DNA of 6,820 nucleotides from Spirochaetaceae bacterium (GTDB lineage: Bacteria; Spirochaetota; Spirochaetia; Treponematales; Breznakiellaceae), in contig JAITNO010000063.1 of NCBI GenBank assembly GCA_031290405.1, forward strand, positions 1 to 6,820, in the 5' to 3' direction. Below, piece by piece: positions 1 to 6,554 of this stretch. Position numbers and translations under genes: made by a program. Under the pieces are notes generated by a model. That model worked only from the letters and a program-made list of their open reading frames with translations. It ran no database searches and was not told the DNA's origin. The stretch's first letter is position 1, and each line of letters opens with the position of its first letter.

Positions 1-2
1 CA

Positions 3-812
3 GCATCGAAAATTTCGAGCTCCAATTCAGATAGATTGCCGACGAAGTGTGATTTCAATGCTGAGGGGGCGCCTGCGGCGGGTTCAGCTTTGCCTTTGGA
101 AAGGGATGGGCGGCTTTTACGCAGGGGGGGCGTTGCGGGGGGGACTCCCCCCGCTGGGGGGGTAGGGCGCAACGAAGTGCGCCCGTGGGGGGGGGCTCCC
201 CCCTCTTCATTCTTCTCGACTTGGATTGCGTTTACGAGTCCTGCGGGGGTGGAGGTTTTTTTCGCGTATATGCGCCGGCGGGGCTGCGATGTGCGCGCGC
301 TGGCGGGGCTGCGCTTCGCGGCTATCGGGCGGGCGACGGAGGCGGCTATCGAGGCGCGGGGGATTATCGTCGATCTGGTGCCGGAGCATTTTAGCGGGGC
401 GGATTTGGGACGCGCTCTGGTGGCGGCTATGCGGGGGGAGGAGCGGGTGCTGCTGCCGCGCTCGAGTATCGGGAGTGAGGAGATTTGCGCTATTCTCGAC
501 GCGGCGGGTATCGCTTACATGGATATTCCGCTTTACGATACGGTGGCGGAACGCTGGGAGAGCGCGGCGCTGCGGGAGTCGCTTGTCGAGGATTTGGACA
601 TTATCGCGTTTACGAGCCGCTCGACGGTCGAAAACTTTGCGGCGATTTTTGGGAGGGAAGCGATGCGCGGTAGGCGGGCGCTCTGCATCGGGGAACAGAC
701 GGAGCGGGCGGCGGCGGCGCATGGTATGGAAACGCTGCTTGCGGAAAACGCGACGGTGGCGGCAATGGTGGAGGCAATGGTTGCTGCGCCGTCATTCTTT
801 ATAAAACCCTAG
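3..812 (+). CDS. hemD: Uroporphyrinogen-III synthase, 5' end outside window
   Basis: HemD closes hydroxymethylbilane with D-ring inversion to give uroporphyrinogen III, the cytoplasmic branch point to haem, sirohaem and cobalamin. The frame is open to the window's left edge, so the start lies upstream; the TTG at 36 is only the first possible start in view. From Trp at 222 onward the match to the family is continuous: WIAFTSPAGVEVFF, then FAAIGRATEAA, then the second-lobe motifs VLLPRS, IPLYDT, IIAFTSRSTVENF and ALCIGEQTERAA. These are the two alternating lobes of the HemD fold. About 190 residues are clearly HemD; the family is usually near 250, so some 55-60 N-terminal residues are missing or altered. 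Residues coded by about 108-215 are Gly/Pro/Arg-rich and come from a poly-G/poly-C hairpin cluster rather than HemD sequence. The gene could be the tail of a CobA-HemD fusion, which cannot be judged here. Whether the inserted form is active is unknown. Confidence 0.85.
   Translation, partial: ASKISSSNSDRLPTKCDFNAEGAPAAGSALPLERDGRLLRRGGVAGGTPPAGGVGRNEVRPWGGAPPSSFFSTWIAFTSPAGVEVFFAYMRRRGCDVRALAGLRFAAIGRATEAAIEARGIIVDLVPEHFSGADLGRALVAAMRGEERVLLPRSSIGSEEICAILDAAGIAYMDIPLYDTVAERWESAALRESLVEDLDIIAFTSRSTVENFAAIFGREAMRGRRALCIGEQTERAAAAHGMETLLAENATVAAMVEAMVAAPSFFIKP
121..204. repeat. Poly-G/poly-C hairpin cluster inside hemD
   Basis: This stretch has four G runs of 7, 7, 7 and 9 bases (124-130, 137-143, 156-162, 187-195) and two C runs of 6 (147-152, 198-203). 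It forms several perfect inverted repeats: 135-142 with 147-154 (8 bp, loop GACT); 131-137 with 168-174 (7 bp, enclosing the first); 165-171 with 178-184 (7 bp, loop ACGAAG); and 187-192 with 198-203. Some stems exclude each other. The G runs could also form a G-quadruplex. The reading frame of hemD passes through without a stop. It resembles a small palindromic intergenic-type repeat that landed inside a gene, but I cannot name a family. Confidence 0.75.
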
Positions 813-832
813 CCCTTGCCTCGAATTTTTAC

Positions 833-844
833 TATTATACCCCT
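833..844 (+). promoter_or_regulatory. Possible -10 element for a leaderless activase transcript
   Basis: TATTAT at 833-838 lies seven bases before the ATG at 845, the spacing expected if transcription starts at or next to the start codon. No Shine-Dalgarno-like sequence precedes this ATG; the bases between are AT-rich and then CCCCT. No good -35 hexamer is present at 16-18 bases spacing; TTGCCT at 816-821 is too close. The alternative is read-through from hemD, 32 bases upstream, with translation starting without a ribosome binding site. Confidence 0.3.
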
Positions 845-3800
845 ATGCTTTATTTAGGTCTTGATGTCGGGTCGACGACGGTAAAAGCTGTCGTGATGGA
901 CCCGCAAACTCAGCAGGCGCTGCTTTCGCGTTATGTGCGGCATAACGCGTATCAGGCGCGGACGGTGCAGGCGTTGCTCGCTGAAATCTTTGCCATCTAT
1001 CCGGAGGAGTCGTTTCGCGCCGCCGTCTGCGGGTCGGGCGGCAAGGTCATCTCGGAAATTCTTGCTATTCCTTACATTCAGGAAGTGGTCGCCAATTCGA
1101 TTGCCGTGCGGCGCTTCTATCCCGAAACGAGCGTCGCCGTCGAACTGGGCGGGCAGGATGCGAAAATCGTTTTCTTCTATAAAGATGCGGCGAGCGGGCG
1201 GCTCTCGGTGTCCGATATGCGGATGAACGGAAGCTGCGCGGGGGGCACGGGGGCGTTTCTTGACGAGGTTGCCAGCCTCCTCAAAATCCCCATCGAGGAG
1301 TTCGACGCGTTTGCCGCGAAGGGGAGCTTTGTTTACGACATTTCGGGGCGCTGCGGAGTGTTTGCCAAGACTGATATTCAGCCGCTCTTGAATCAGGGCT
1401 GCCGGCGTGAGGACATTGCCCTCTCCACTCTCCATGCGATAACGAAGCAGACTATCGGGGGGCTGGCGCAGGGGCTGGAGATAACGGCGCCGGTGATTTT
1501 TGAGGGCGGACCGCTCACCTTCAATCCCACGCTGATTCGGGTCTTTGCCGAGCGGCTTTCACTCGATGAAGGCGGCATTATCCGCCCGCAAAACAGCGAG
1601 ACACTCGTCGCCTTGGGCGCGGCGCTGTCGATAGACGAGATGTTCAACGGGAACGCGGAGCTTGATCGGAAATTAACCACGAACCTCACTAACCACACGA
1701 ACGAAGAGGGAAGAGTGTCCGCGAATGACGCGAATAGAGAAAGCAAAGTGAAGGCGTATTTTGAGTCGGAGGCTGAGCGGAGGGCTTTTGATGAGCGGTA
1801 TGCGCTACCGCCGAAGCCAAGTCTGAAAGTGTCTGAGGCGCCGCCGAAGCCGGGGCTGATTAAAAGAATTTGTCCACAGATTACACAGATGAACACAGAA
1901 AAAAAAGAAAAAATCTGTGTGAATCTGTGTCCATCTGTGGACAATGAATCTGTGGATGTCATTAAGCAGCGCGTATACCTCGGGATTGATGCGGGGTCTA
2001 CGACGACGAAGTTTGTGTTGTTGGATGAGGAGGAGCGGCTCGTCGATAGTTTTTATGCGGCGAATAAGGGGGAGCCGCTCGATGTGATAAAAGAAGCGTT
2101 GCTGGATTTGCGGCGAAAATATATTGAGGCGGGGCTTGCGCTCGATATTATCGCGGTGGGGACGACCGGCTACGGGGAGCATCTTTTCTTTAAGGCGCTG
2201 GGCGCGGATTATCATGCGGTCGAGACGGTCGCCCATGCGGCGGCGGCGCAAAAGTATGTGCCGGAAGTAAGCTTCATCCTCGATATTGGAGGGCAGGACA
2301 TGAAGGCGATCAACATTGCCGACGGCATCGTAACGAACATCACGCTGAACGAAGCGTGCTCGTCAGGCTGCGGGTCGTTCCTCGAAAACTTTGCCTCCAG
2401 TCTCAACATTCCCGTCGAAAAGATAGCGGAGACCGCGTTTGCGGCGACGAATCCCGCCGAACTGGGGAGCCGTTGCACGGTTTTTATGAACAGTTGCATC
2501 ATCACCGAGCAGAAGAACGGCAAGGGCGCAGGCGACATCATGGCGGGGCTCTGCCGGTCGATTATCGAAAATGTTTTTACGAAGGTCGTCCGCATCTCGA
2601 ACTTCGCGAGCCTCGGCAGCACGGTCGTCGTGCAGGGTGGCACCTTCAAGAATGACGCGGTGCTGCGGGCGCTCGAACAGTATGCGGGCTTCGTCGGCAA
2701 AAAAATAATCCGCGCCCCCTATCCGGGCGAAATGGGGGCAATCGGCATCGCGCTGCTCACCAAGCGCTATGTTGAGGAGACGCTCTCCCAGACGGGGAAG
2801 TGGTCGACGAGCTTTATCGGGCTGGACGCGATGGAAAACTTTTCGTTCACGCAGGAATCGAAGAAAATCTGCCCCTTTTGCGCAAACAACTGCAGCCGCA
2901 CGCTGATAAGCTTCTCGAACGGCACGATGTGGGTAACGGGCAACCGCTGTAAACGCGGCGAAGTCATCGGGCGCAGCGAGGACCACGCCGTCCGCGACCA
3001 GGTGCAGAAAATCGCCGCCCATATCGACAGCGTCCCCGATATGTTCAAAACGCGGGAAAAGCTGCTCTTCCGCGAGTATCCCCACAGTCCGCTCTGCCCC
3101 GCGCGGGGCATCACCATCGGGCTGCCCCGCGCCCTCGATTTTTGGGGCACGATGCCCTTCTGGTCATGCTTCTTCCGCGCCCTCGGCTTTAGCGTCAAAG
3201 TTTCCCGCCCAAGCTCGAAAAAGCTCTTTGAAAAAGGGCGGCAATTCGTCGCCTCCGACACCGCCTGCTTTCCCGCAAAGCTTGCCCACGGACACATCGC
3301 AGACCTGTCCGAAAGCGGCGTCGACCGTATCTTCATGCCGATGGTCAACCGCGTCCCCTCGGAAAACGGCGCCAGAGAAAGCACATTCGTATGCTCGCTC
3401 GTAAAAGGCTACCCCATCGTGATACGCCACTCGGACGACCCCGAAAGCCGCTACCGCCTCCCCTTCGACTCCCCGATGTTTCACTGGTTTACGCTGAAGG
3501 ATCGAGACTTTCAGCTGACCCGTTATATGAAGGAAACGTTCGCCGTGCCGGCAAAGCTTACCCGCGCGGCAATATATCAGGCCGACGGCGCGCAGCGCGC
3601 GTTCAAGGCCGAATTGCAAGCGGAAGGAGCGCGCGTTTTAGAGAAGGTGAGGGAGGATGGAGGATTCGCCGTCGTGCTGGCCGCGCGCCATTACCAGGGC
3701 GATGAGCTCGTGAACCACGGCCTCTCGCGCTTTTTTACGAACGACGAGATCCCCGTGCTGACGCTGGATTCCCTGCCGGGAATAGACGAGGCCGATTTAC

Positions 3801-5347
3801 GCGGATCGCGGCTCGACATCGTGAACAACTCCCATGCGCGCCTCCTTTCCGGCGCCATGATCGCCGCGCGCGAGGCCGCCCTCGAATACGCCCAGATCGT
3901 AAGCTTCGGCTGCGGGCACGACGCCCTGCTGAGCGATGAAATTACGCGCATCATGGGGGAAATCTCGGGGAAATCCCCGCTCATCCTTAAGCTCGACGAG
4001 AGCGACGCCTCAGGCCCGCTGCACATCCGCGTCAAATCCTTCCTTCAAACGGTGGCCACGCGGAGGAAGCGGCAGGAGGAGGCGCCCCCACGGCCCCTCC
4101 CCGAGCCCTTCCCCGTAAAATTCACGAAGGCTGATAAGGCTCTGCGGACCATCCTGGCGCCGAACGTGTCGGCGGCCTTCTGCCGCATACTCAGCGCGGC
4201 GATGCGGATGCAGGGCTTTAGGGTGGCCTCCCTCCCCTTAGGCGGTCGGGAGGCCATCCGTCTCGGCAAGAAGTACGTGCATAACGACATCTGCTTCCCC
4301 GCCCAGATGGTCATCGGCGAGGTGCTGCTGGCACTGCAAAGCGGGAAGTACGACCCGGACCGGACGGCCGTCGGCATGGCCAAGTTCAATTGCGACTGCC
4401 GCCTGACCAATTACGCGGTGCTCGTCCGCAAGGCCCTGGACGAGGCGGGCTTTTCGCGCGTGCCCATCGTAACGACCGACGGGGCCGACCTCAAGCGCAT
4501 CCACCCCGGCTTCCGCGTGAGCCCCGCCTTCTTCGCGCGCACCGTCTGGTGCCTGGTGATGACGGACATTCTGGACGAGCTTCTGCGGAAGATCCGCCCC
4601 TACGAGAGGGACGCGGGAGCGGCGCAGGGGGCCTACGACACGGCCGTCGAGGCCATCTGTTCAGGGATGGAGGCCGGCGGCGTCCGTCGAGCGATTAAGG
4701 AGTTCGGCCAGGCGATCGACGCCTTCTGCGCGCTGCGCTACGACAGAACGACGCTAAAGCCGATGGTCTTCATCACCGGCGAGTATCTCTTGAACTTCCA
4801 TCCGGGCTCGAACTTCCACGTCGAGGAGTACCTCGAGCGGAACGACATGGAGGTGGCCCTGCCGCGTATGTACGACGTCTTTCGCAAGTACACGCTGGCG
4901 ACGCTCTCGGAGATGGTCGACTTCCGCGCGGCCCGCCCTTTCACGGAGGCCGCCGGCGCGGTCATAGGGAATAAGCTCTTCGACGCGGCCCTGGACCTGC
5001 TGGAGAAGATTGCCCTGCGGCACCCGCTCTACAAGGCTTGCGTCCGCTTGCCGGAACTGGCGGCGATGACTGACCCGATTATGCACCACTCGTTCAACTC
5101 CGGCGAGACCTACCTGATTCCGGCGGACATTCTGCACCGCGCGCGCGAGGGGGTGCGCTCATTCATCATCCTTCAGCCTTTTGGCTGCCTGCCGAACCAC
5201 ATCTGCGGCAGGGGCGTGATAAAACGCCTCAAGGAGCTGCACCCGGATATCCAAGTGCTGCCGCTGGACTACGATCCCGACACAAGTTTCGCGAACATCG
5301 AGAATCGTCTGCAAATGCTGATAATGAACGCGCGGAACCATGCATGA
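845..5347 (+). CDS. Giant fused acyl-CoA dehydratase activase (two BadF-type ATPase domains plus dehydratase-like region)
   Basis: The 1500-residue protein belongs to the activators of 2-hydroxyacyl-CoA dehydratases and benzoyl-CoA reductases, which couple ATP hydrolysis to low-potential electron transfer from a [4Fe-4S] cluster. ATPase domain 1 spans about 1-265: phosphate loop GLDVGSTTVKAV (5-16), LGGQDAK (101-107), and the two cluster cysteines Cys131 (NGSCAGGTGAFLDE) and Cys170 (GRCGVFAKTDI). A long linker (266-376) holds two repeat-derived insertions. ATPase domain 2 is about 377-640: YLGIDAGSTTTKF, DIGGQDMKA (480-488), Cys505 (NEACSSGCGSFLE) and Cys544 (SRCTVF). Next come Cys676, 679, 683 and 702 (CPFCANNC...NRCKRGE), which look like a metal site. 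A DUF2229-like region follows at about 755-980. The last ~400 residues are dehydratase-like, with Cys1150 (NDICFPAQ), Cys1183/1185 (NCDC), and Cys1448/1454 near the end. No signal peptide or membrane segment is visible, so it is probably cytoplasmic. The fused form is known in anaerobes, but its substrate is unknown. The ATG at 845 immediately precedes the first ATPase strand. Confidence 0.92.
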   Translation: MLYLGLDVGSTTVKAVVMDPQTQQALLSRYVRHNAYQARTVQALLAEIFAIYPEESFRAAVCGSGGKVISEILAIPYIQEVVANSIAVRRFYPETSVAVELGGQDAKIVFFYKDAASGRLSVSDMRMNGSCAGGTGAFLDEVASLLKIPIEEFDAFAAKGSFVYDISGRCGVFAKTDIQPLLNQGCRREDIALSTLHAITKQTIGGLAQGLEITAPVIFEGGPLTFNPTLIRVFAERLSLDEGGIIRPQNSETLVALGAALSIDEMFNGNAELDRKLTTNLTNHTNEEGRVSANDANRESKVKAYFESEAERRAFDERYALPPKPSLKVSEAPPKPGLIKRICPQITQMNTEKKEKICVNLCPSVDNESVDVIKQRVYLGIDAGSTTTKFVLLDEEERLVDSFYAANKGEPLDVIKEALLDLRRKYIEAGLALDIIAVGTTGYGEHLFFKALGADYHAVETVAHAAAAQKYVPEVSFILDIGGQDMKAINIADGIVTNITLNEACSSGCGSFLENFASSLNIPVEKIAETAFAATNPAELGSRCTVFMNSCIITEQKNGKGAGDIMAGLCRSIIENVFTKVVRISNFASLGSTVVVQGGTFKNDAVLRALEQYAGFVGKKIIRAPYPGEMGAIGIALLTKRYVEETLSQTGKWSTSFIGLDAMENFSFTQESKKICPFCANNCSRTLISFSNGTMWVTGNRCKRGEVIGRSEDHAVRDQVQKIAAHIDSVPDMFKTREKLLFREYPHSPLCPARGITIGLPRALDFWGTMPFWSCFFRALGFSVKVSRPSSKKLFEKGRQFVASDTACFPAKLAHGHIADLSESGVDRIFMPMVNRVPSENGARESTFVCSLVKGYPIVIRHSDDPESRYRLPFDSPMFHWFTLKDRDFQLTRYMKETFAVPAKLTRAAIYQADGAQRAFKAELQAEGARVLEKVREDGGFAVVLAARHYQGDELVNHGLSRFFTNDEIPVLTLDSLPGIDEADLRGSRLDIVNNSHARLLSGAMIAAREAALEYAQIVSFGCGHDALLSDEITRIMGEISGKSPLILKLDESDASGPLHIRVKSFLQTVATRRKRQEEAPPRPLPEPFPVKFTKADKALRTILAPNVSAAFCRILSAAMRMQGFRVASLPLGGREAIRLGKKYVHNDICFPAQMVIGEVLLALQSGKYDPDRTAVGMAKFNCDCRLTNYAVLVRKALDEAGFSRVPIVTTDGADLKRIHPGFRVSPAFFARTVWCLVMTDILDELLRKIRPYERDAGAAQGAYDTAVEAICSGMEAGGVRRAIKEFGQAIDAFCALRYDRTTLKPMVFITGEYLLNFHPGSNFHVEEYLERNDMEVALPRMYDVFRKYTLATLSEMVDFRAARPFTEAAGAVIGNKLFDAALDLLEKIALRHPLYKACVRLPELAAMTDPIMHHSFNSGETYLIPADILHRAREGVRSFIILQPFGCLPNHICGRGVIKRLKELHPDIQVLPLDYDPDTSFANIENRLQMLIMNARNHA
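1671..1740. repeat. Low-complexity insertion in the inter-ATPase linker
   Basis: The DNA contains internal near-repeats: AACCACGAAC then AACCACACGAAC (about 1675-1702), and GCGAATGACGCGAATA (about 1721-1736). It is translated as an Asn/Thr-rich run, roughly LTTNLTNHTNEEGRV followed by SANDANRES (residues 277-300). This composition is unlike either ATPase domain or the Glu/Ala/Pro-rich linker after it. From memory, similar Asn/Thr/His strings appear in unrelated proteins of repeat-rich bacterial genomes. The exact ends are not sharp. Confidence 0.5.
1870..1944. repeat. Palindromic repeat translated within the activase linker
   Basis: The left arm 1870-1898 and the right arm 1914-1944 are imperfect inverted repeats of about 30 bases, joined by an A-rich loop (1899-1913). 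The outermost 12 bases, TTGTCCACAGAT and its complement, pair perfectly; the inner parts differ by one single-base gap and a few mismatches. The segment is read in frame as about 25 residues, including PQITQMNTEKKEK and ICVNLCPSVDN (residues 344-367). On the other strand it reads in two frames as FICVICG and CVHLCNLWT. I recall such peptides as the translated signature of a widespread short palindromic repeat, but no search was possible. Local base composition is clearly more AT-rich than the surrounding gene. Confidence 0.8.
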
Positions 5348-5371
5348 GGCGATGCCTCCCGTGATGCCTCA
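5345..5371. repeat. Small inverted repeat over the activase stop codon
   Basis: TGAGGC (5345-5350, including the stop codon) pairs with GCCTCA (5366-5371), or alternatively GAGGC (5346-5350) pairs with GCCTC (5354-5358). The octamer GATGCCTC occurs twice, 12 bases apart (5351 and 5363). No T-run follows on the plus strand, so an intrinsic terminator is not supported, though the hairpin could stabilise the mRNA end. Confidence 0.3.
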
Positions 5372-5395
5372 TAACTAAAAACCTAGCCAAAAATA

Positions 5396-5431
5396 TATAA
5401 TGGGTTCCACTGGGGCGTGGGATAAATGAGG
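5396..5431 (+). promoter_or_regulatory. Possible -10 box and ribosome binding site for the toxin remnant
   Basis: A perfect TATAAT occurs at 5396-5401 in an AT-rich stretch between the activase and the toxin remnant, with no recognisable -35 hexamer at the usual distance. GAGG at 5428-5431 lies six bases before the ATG at 5438 and acts as a plausible Shine-Dalgarno sequence. This decides in favour of 5438 rather than the in-frame ATG at 5426, which has no such sequence in front of it. Confidence 0.4.
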
Positions 5432-5437
5432 TTAGGG

Positions 5438-5611
5438 ATGAAAGTTCGTAGAACAGCCGTGTTTGACAAATGGCTTGAAAACCTAAAAGACAACCAGGCA
5501 AAAATCCGCATCTACGGTCGCATAACCCGACTCGTAGGCGGAAACCCCGGCGATGTAAAACCCATTGGCGAGGGCTTGTCCGAAATGCGTATCAACTACG
5601 GCTCCGGTTGC
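5438..5611 (+). pseudogene. Truncated RelE/HigB-type addiction-module killer protein
   Basis: The 58 codons give a protein starting MKVRRTAVFDKWLENLKD and ending near the conserved stretch GNPGDVKPIGEGLSEMRINYGSG. This matches the N-terminal 60% of the small 'putative addiction module killer protein' family (TIGR02683 type, about 95-100 residues), RelE/ParE-superfamily toxins that typically act on mRNA or translation. In intact relatives the next residues are close to YRVYF followed by a C-terminal strand and helix; here the frame instead enters the end of an insertion sequence at 5612 and stops at 5707 after a meaningless tail. The C-terminal part, which usually holds catalytic residues, is lost, so the toxin is very likely inactive. 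The antitoxin gene, normally just downstream, is not present in the window. The name rests on motif recognition. Confidence 0.78.
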
Positions 5612-5632
5612 CAGGGCCAGCGCATTAAAATT
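5612..5632 (+). repeat. Left terminal inverted repeat of the ISAs1-like element
   Basis: It begins CAGGGCCAGCGC and continues into ATTAAAATT. It matches the reverse complement of 6490-6510 at all but three positions (first, third and seventh). It directly abuts the toxin reading frame. Confidence 0.8.
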
Positions 5633-6440
5633 GAGCGGCAAAAAAGTTGGCATTGGCATTGCACAACAGCGATTCCAAGCAATCGCTTGACGAGCCCATC
5701 AGCTTGAGCTTTTTTCTGGTGCTCCGCTTTGGAGTGGCGTCGTACTTTGTCAAAGTAAGCGCCGTCTTGCGTATGGTGTTCAGGTTTTCAGGCGAATTCC
5801 CGCGACGCATTTTAATTCTGTCCTCTCTGAAAACAACGTCAAGGATGTAATGCAGTGAGTTTTCAATGCCCCAATGAGCCCGTGTCGCATACGCGAACAG
5901 CTTGGGGTAGGGGAGCAAAGATGATATTCAATACCGTTTTTCGACGCTTTCTACCCCGTTTATGTCCCGCCACGACTCTATGGCACCTATGTTTTTACCT
6001 GCGCCAGCGTCAGACGGTTTTCCGCGGCAAACACGCTTGCTATGTGCGCCGCCTTCAAACACTTGAAATCATCCAGACTCCCGCGCATCGTTTTGCCGTC
6101 AACCGCTAAAACTTCCCGCTCTATCGGAAGCCTCATCGCCTGCACCCATTCACCAATTTAATAATGCAGATTCCAAGCTGTTCCGGATCCAGCCGCTTGA
6201 ACACCCGACCGTATACGTCATGCTGGGGCAGTCCGTTCTTTAATTCAAGGCGCTTTTTAAGCCAGGTTCCTTGCATTTCGCAAATTCGTCTATGCCTTCC
6301 CAGCCTTCCGCTCCGCTCAAAAACGCTAAAACCGTTAAGACTATCACTTCATCCAGCGGATGCAGCTTTTTTCGCTCTATGCGCGGATCCTCTATGTCCT
6401 TGAAGCATTCCGCCAACGGCAACACATGGTTTTTTCCCAT
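5625..6440 (-). pseudogene. ISAs1-family transposase, frameshifted and internally deleted
   Basis: The ATG at 6440 follows a GGAGG with six-base spacing, and the protein starts MGKNHVLPLAECFKDIEDPR, the DDE_Tnp_1-associated N-terminal domain (also called H-repeat-associated protein). A one-base shift near 6261-6270 breaks the frame (the reading EPW continues as LKKRLELKNGLPQHDVYGRV). A second shift lies near 6143-6160, after which EWVQAM and the first catalytic Asp in VLAVDGKTMRGS appear. The frame then jumps at about 5988-5991 from AENRLTLAQVKT straight to IGAIESWRDINGVESVEKRY; the intervening ~110 residues of the family, including the second catalytic Asp, are gone. An in-frame TGA follows at 5928-5930. 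The C-terminus is well preserved: FAYATRAHWGIENSLHYILDVVFREDRIKMRRGN (split here by domain, with catalytic Glu in WGIEN), ending at 5625. The protein cannot be active. Confidence 0.88.
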
Positions 6441-6489
6441 TATCCCCCTCCCGATGTAAATCATGCCAACTATGCCACGCTTTTTAGAA

Positions 6490-6510
6490 AATTTTAATGC
6501 GCTCGCCTTC
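6490..6510 (-). repeat. Right terminal inverted repeat of the ISAs1-like element
   Basis: Read on the minus strand it begins GAAGGCGAGCGC and continues ATTAAAATT. It lies about 50 bases upstream of the transposase start, the usual position for the promoter-proximal end of this type of element. Confidence 0.8.
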
Positions 6511-6554
6511 TCAGCAATTCAGAATTCAACCGTCTGGGGCCTCGCCGGCGATGG

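Larger units (their letters stand above)
5612..6510 (-). mobile_element. Degenerate ISAs1-family insertion sequence
   Basis: The element is about 899 bp, bounded by terminal inverted repeats at 5612-5632 and 6490-6510 that agree at 18 of 21 positions, including an unbroken 14-base core AGCGCATTAAAATT. It carries one transposase gene on the minus strand with multiple lesions. Full-length relatives are, from general knowledge, about 1.2-1.3 kb; the shortfall fits an internal deletion of the transposase. No direct target duplication is visible: the bases left of the element (GGTTGC) and right of it (TCAGCA) do not match over 8-10 bases. The left end interrupts a toxin gene whose remainder is not found on the right side. 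Confidence 0.85.

Noticed and set aside
1..34. In frame 2 the first bases read SIENFELQFR before a stop at 32-34, faintly like a HemD N-terminal strand, suggesting a frameshift within hemD.
   Set aside because: Only ten residues are in view and the match is weak; the frame that continues into certain HemD sequence is open throughout, so a frameshift is not shown.
1870..1960. Repeated AATCTGTG units considered as a CRISPR-like or direct-repeat array.
   Set aside because: The units are adjacent with no regular spacers and are explained by one inverted repeat inside a coding frame.
1393..2251. Minus-strand open frames opposite the activase linker with cysteine-rich peptides such as CVHLCNLWT.
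   Set aside because: They are the antisense reading of the palindromic repeat and of coding sequence; no start region or family match.
5345..5400. Hairpin after the activase stop considered as an intrinsic terminator.
   Set aside because: The stem is short (5-6 bp) and no T-run follows on the coding strand.
5229..5501. Minus-strand open frame of 90 codons across the activase end and the intergenic stretch.
   Set aside because: Composition and position fit a shadow frame; no family motif and it overlaps a certain gene.
5625..6440. Programmed ribosomal frameshifting as the explanation for the split transposase frames.
   Set aside because: There are two shifts, a large internal gap and an in-frame TGA, and ISAs1 transposases are normally made from a single frame; decay explains this better.
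5647..6459. Several plus-strand open frames between 5647 and 6459.
   Set aside because: They lie antisense to the transposase, whose family motifs are unmistakable on the minus strand; none has a recognisable product.
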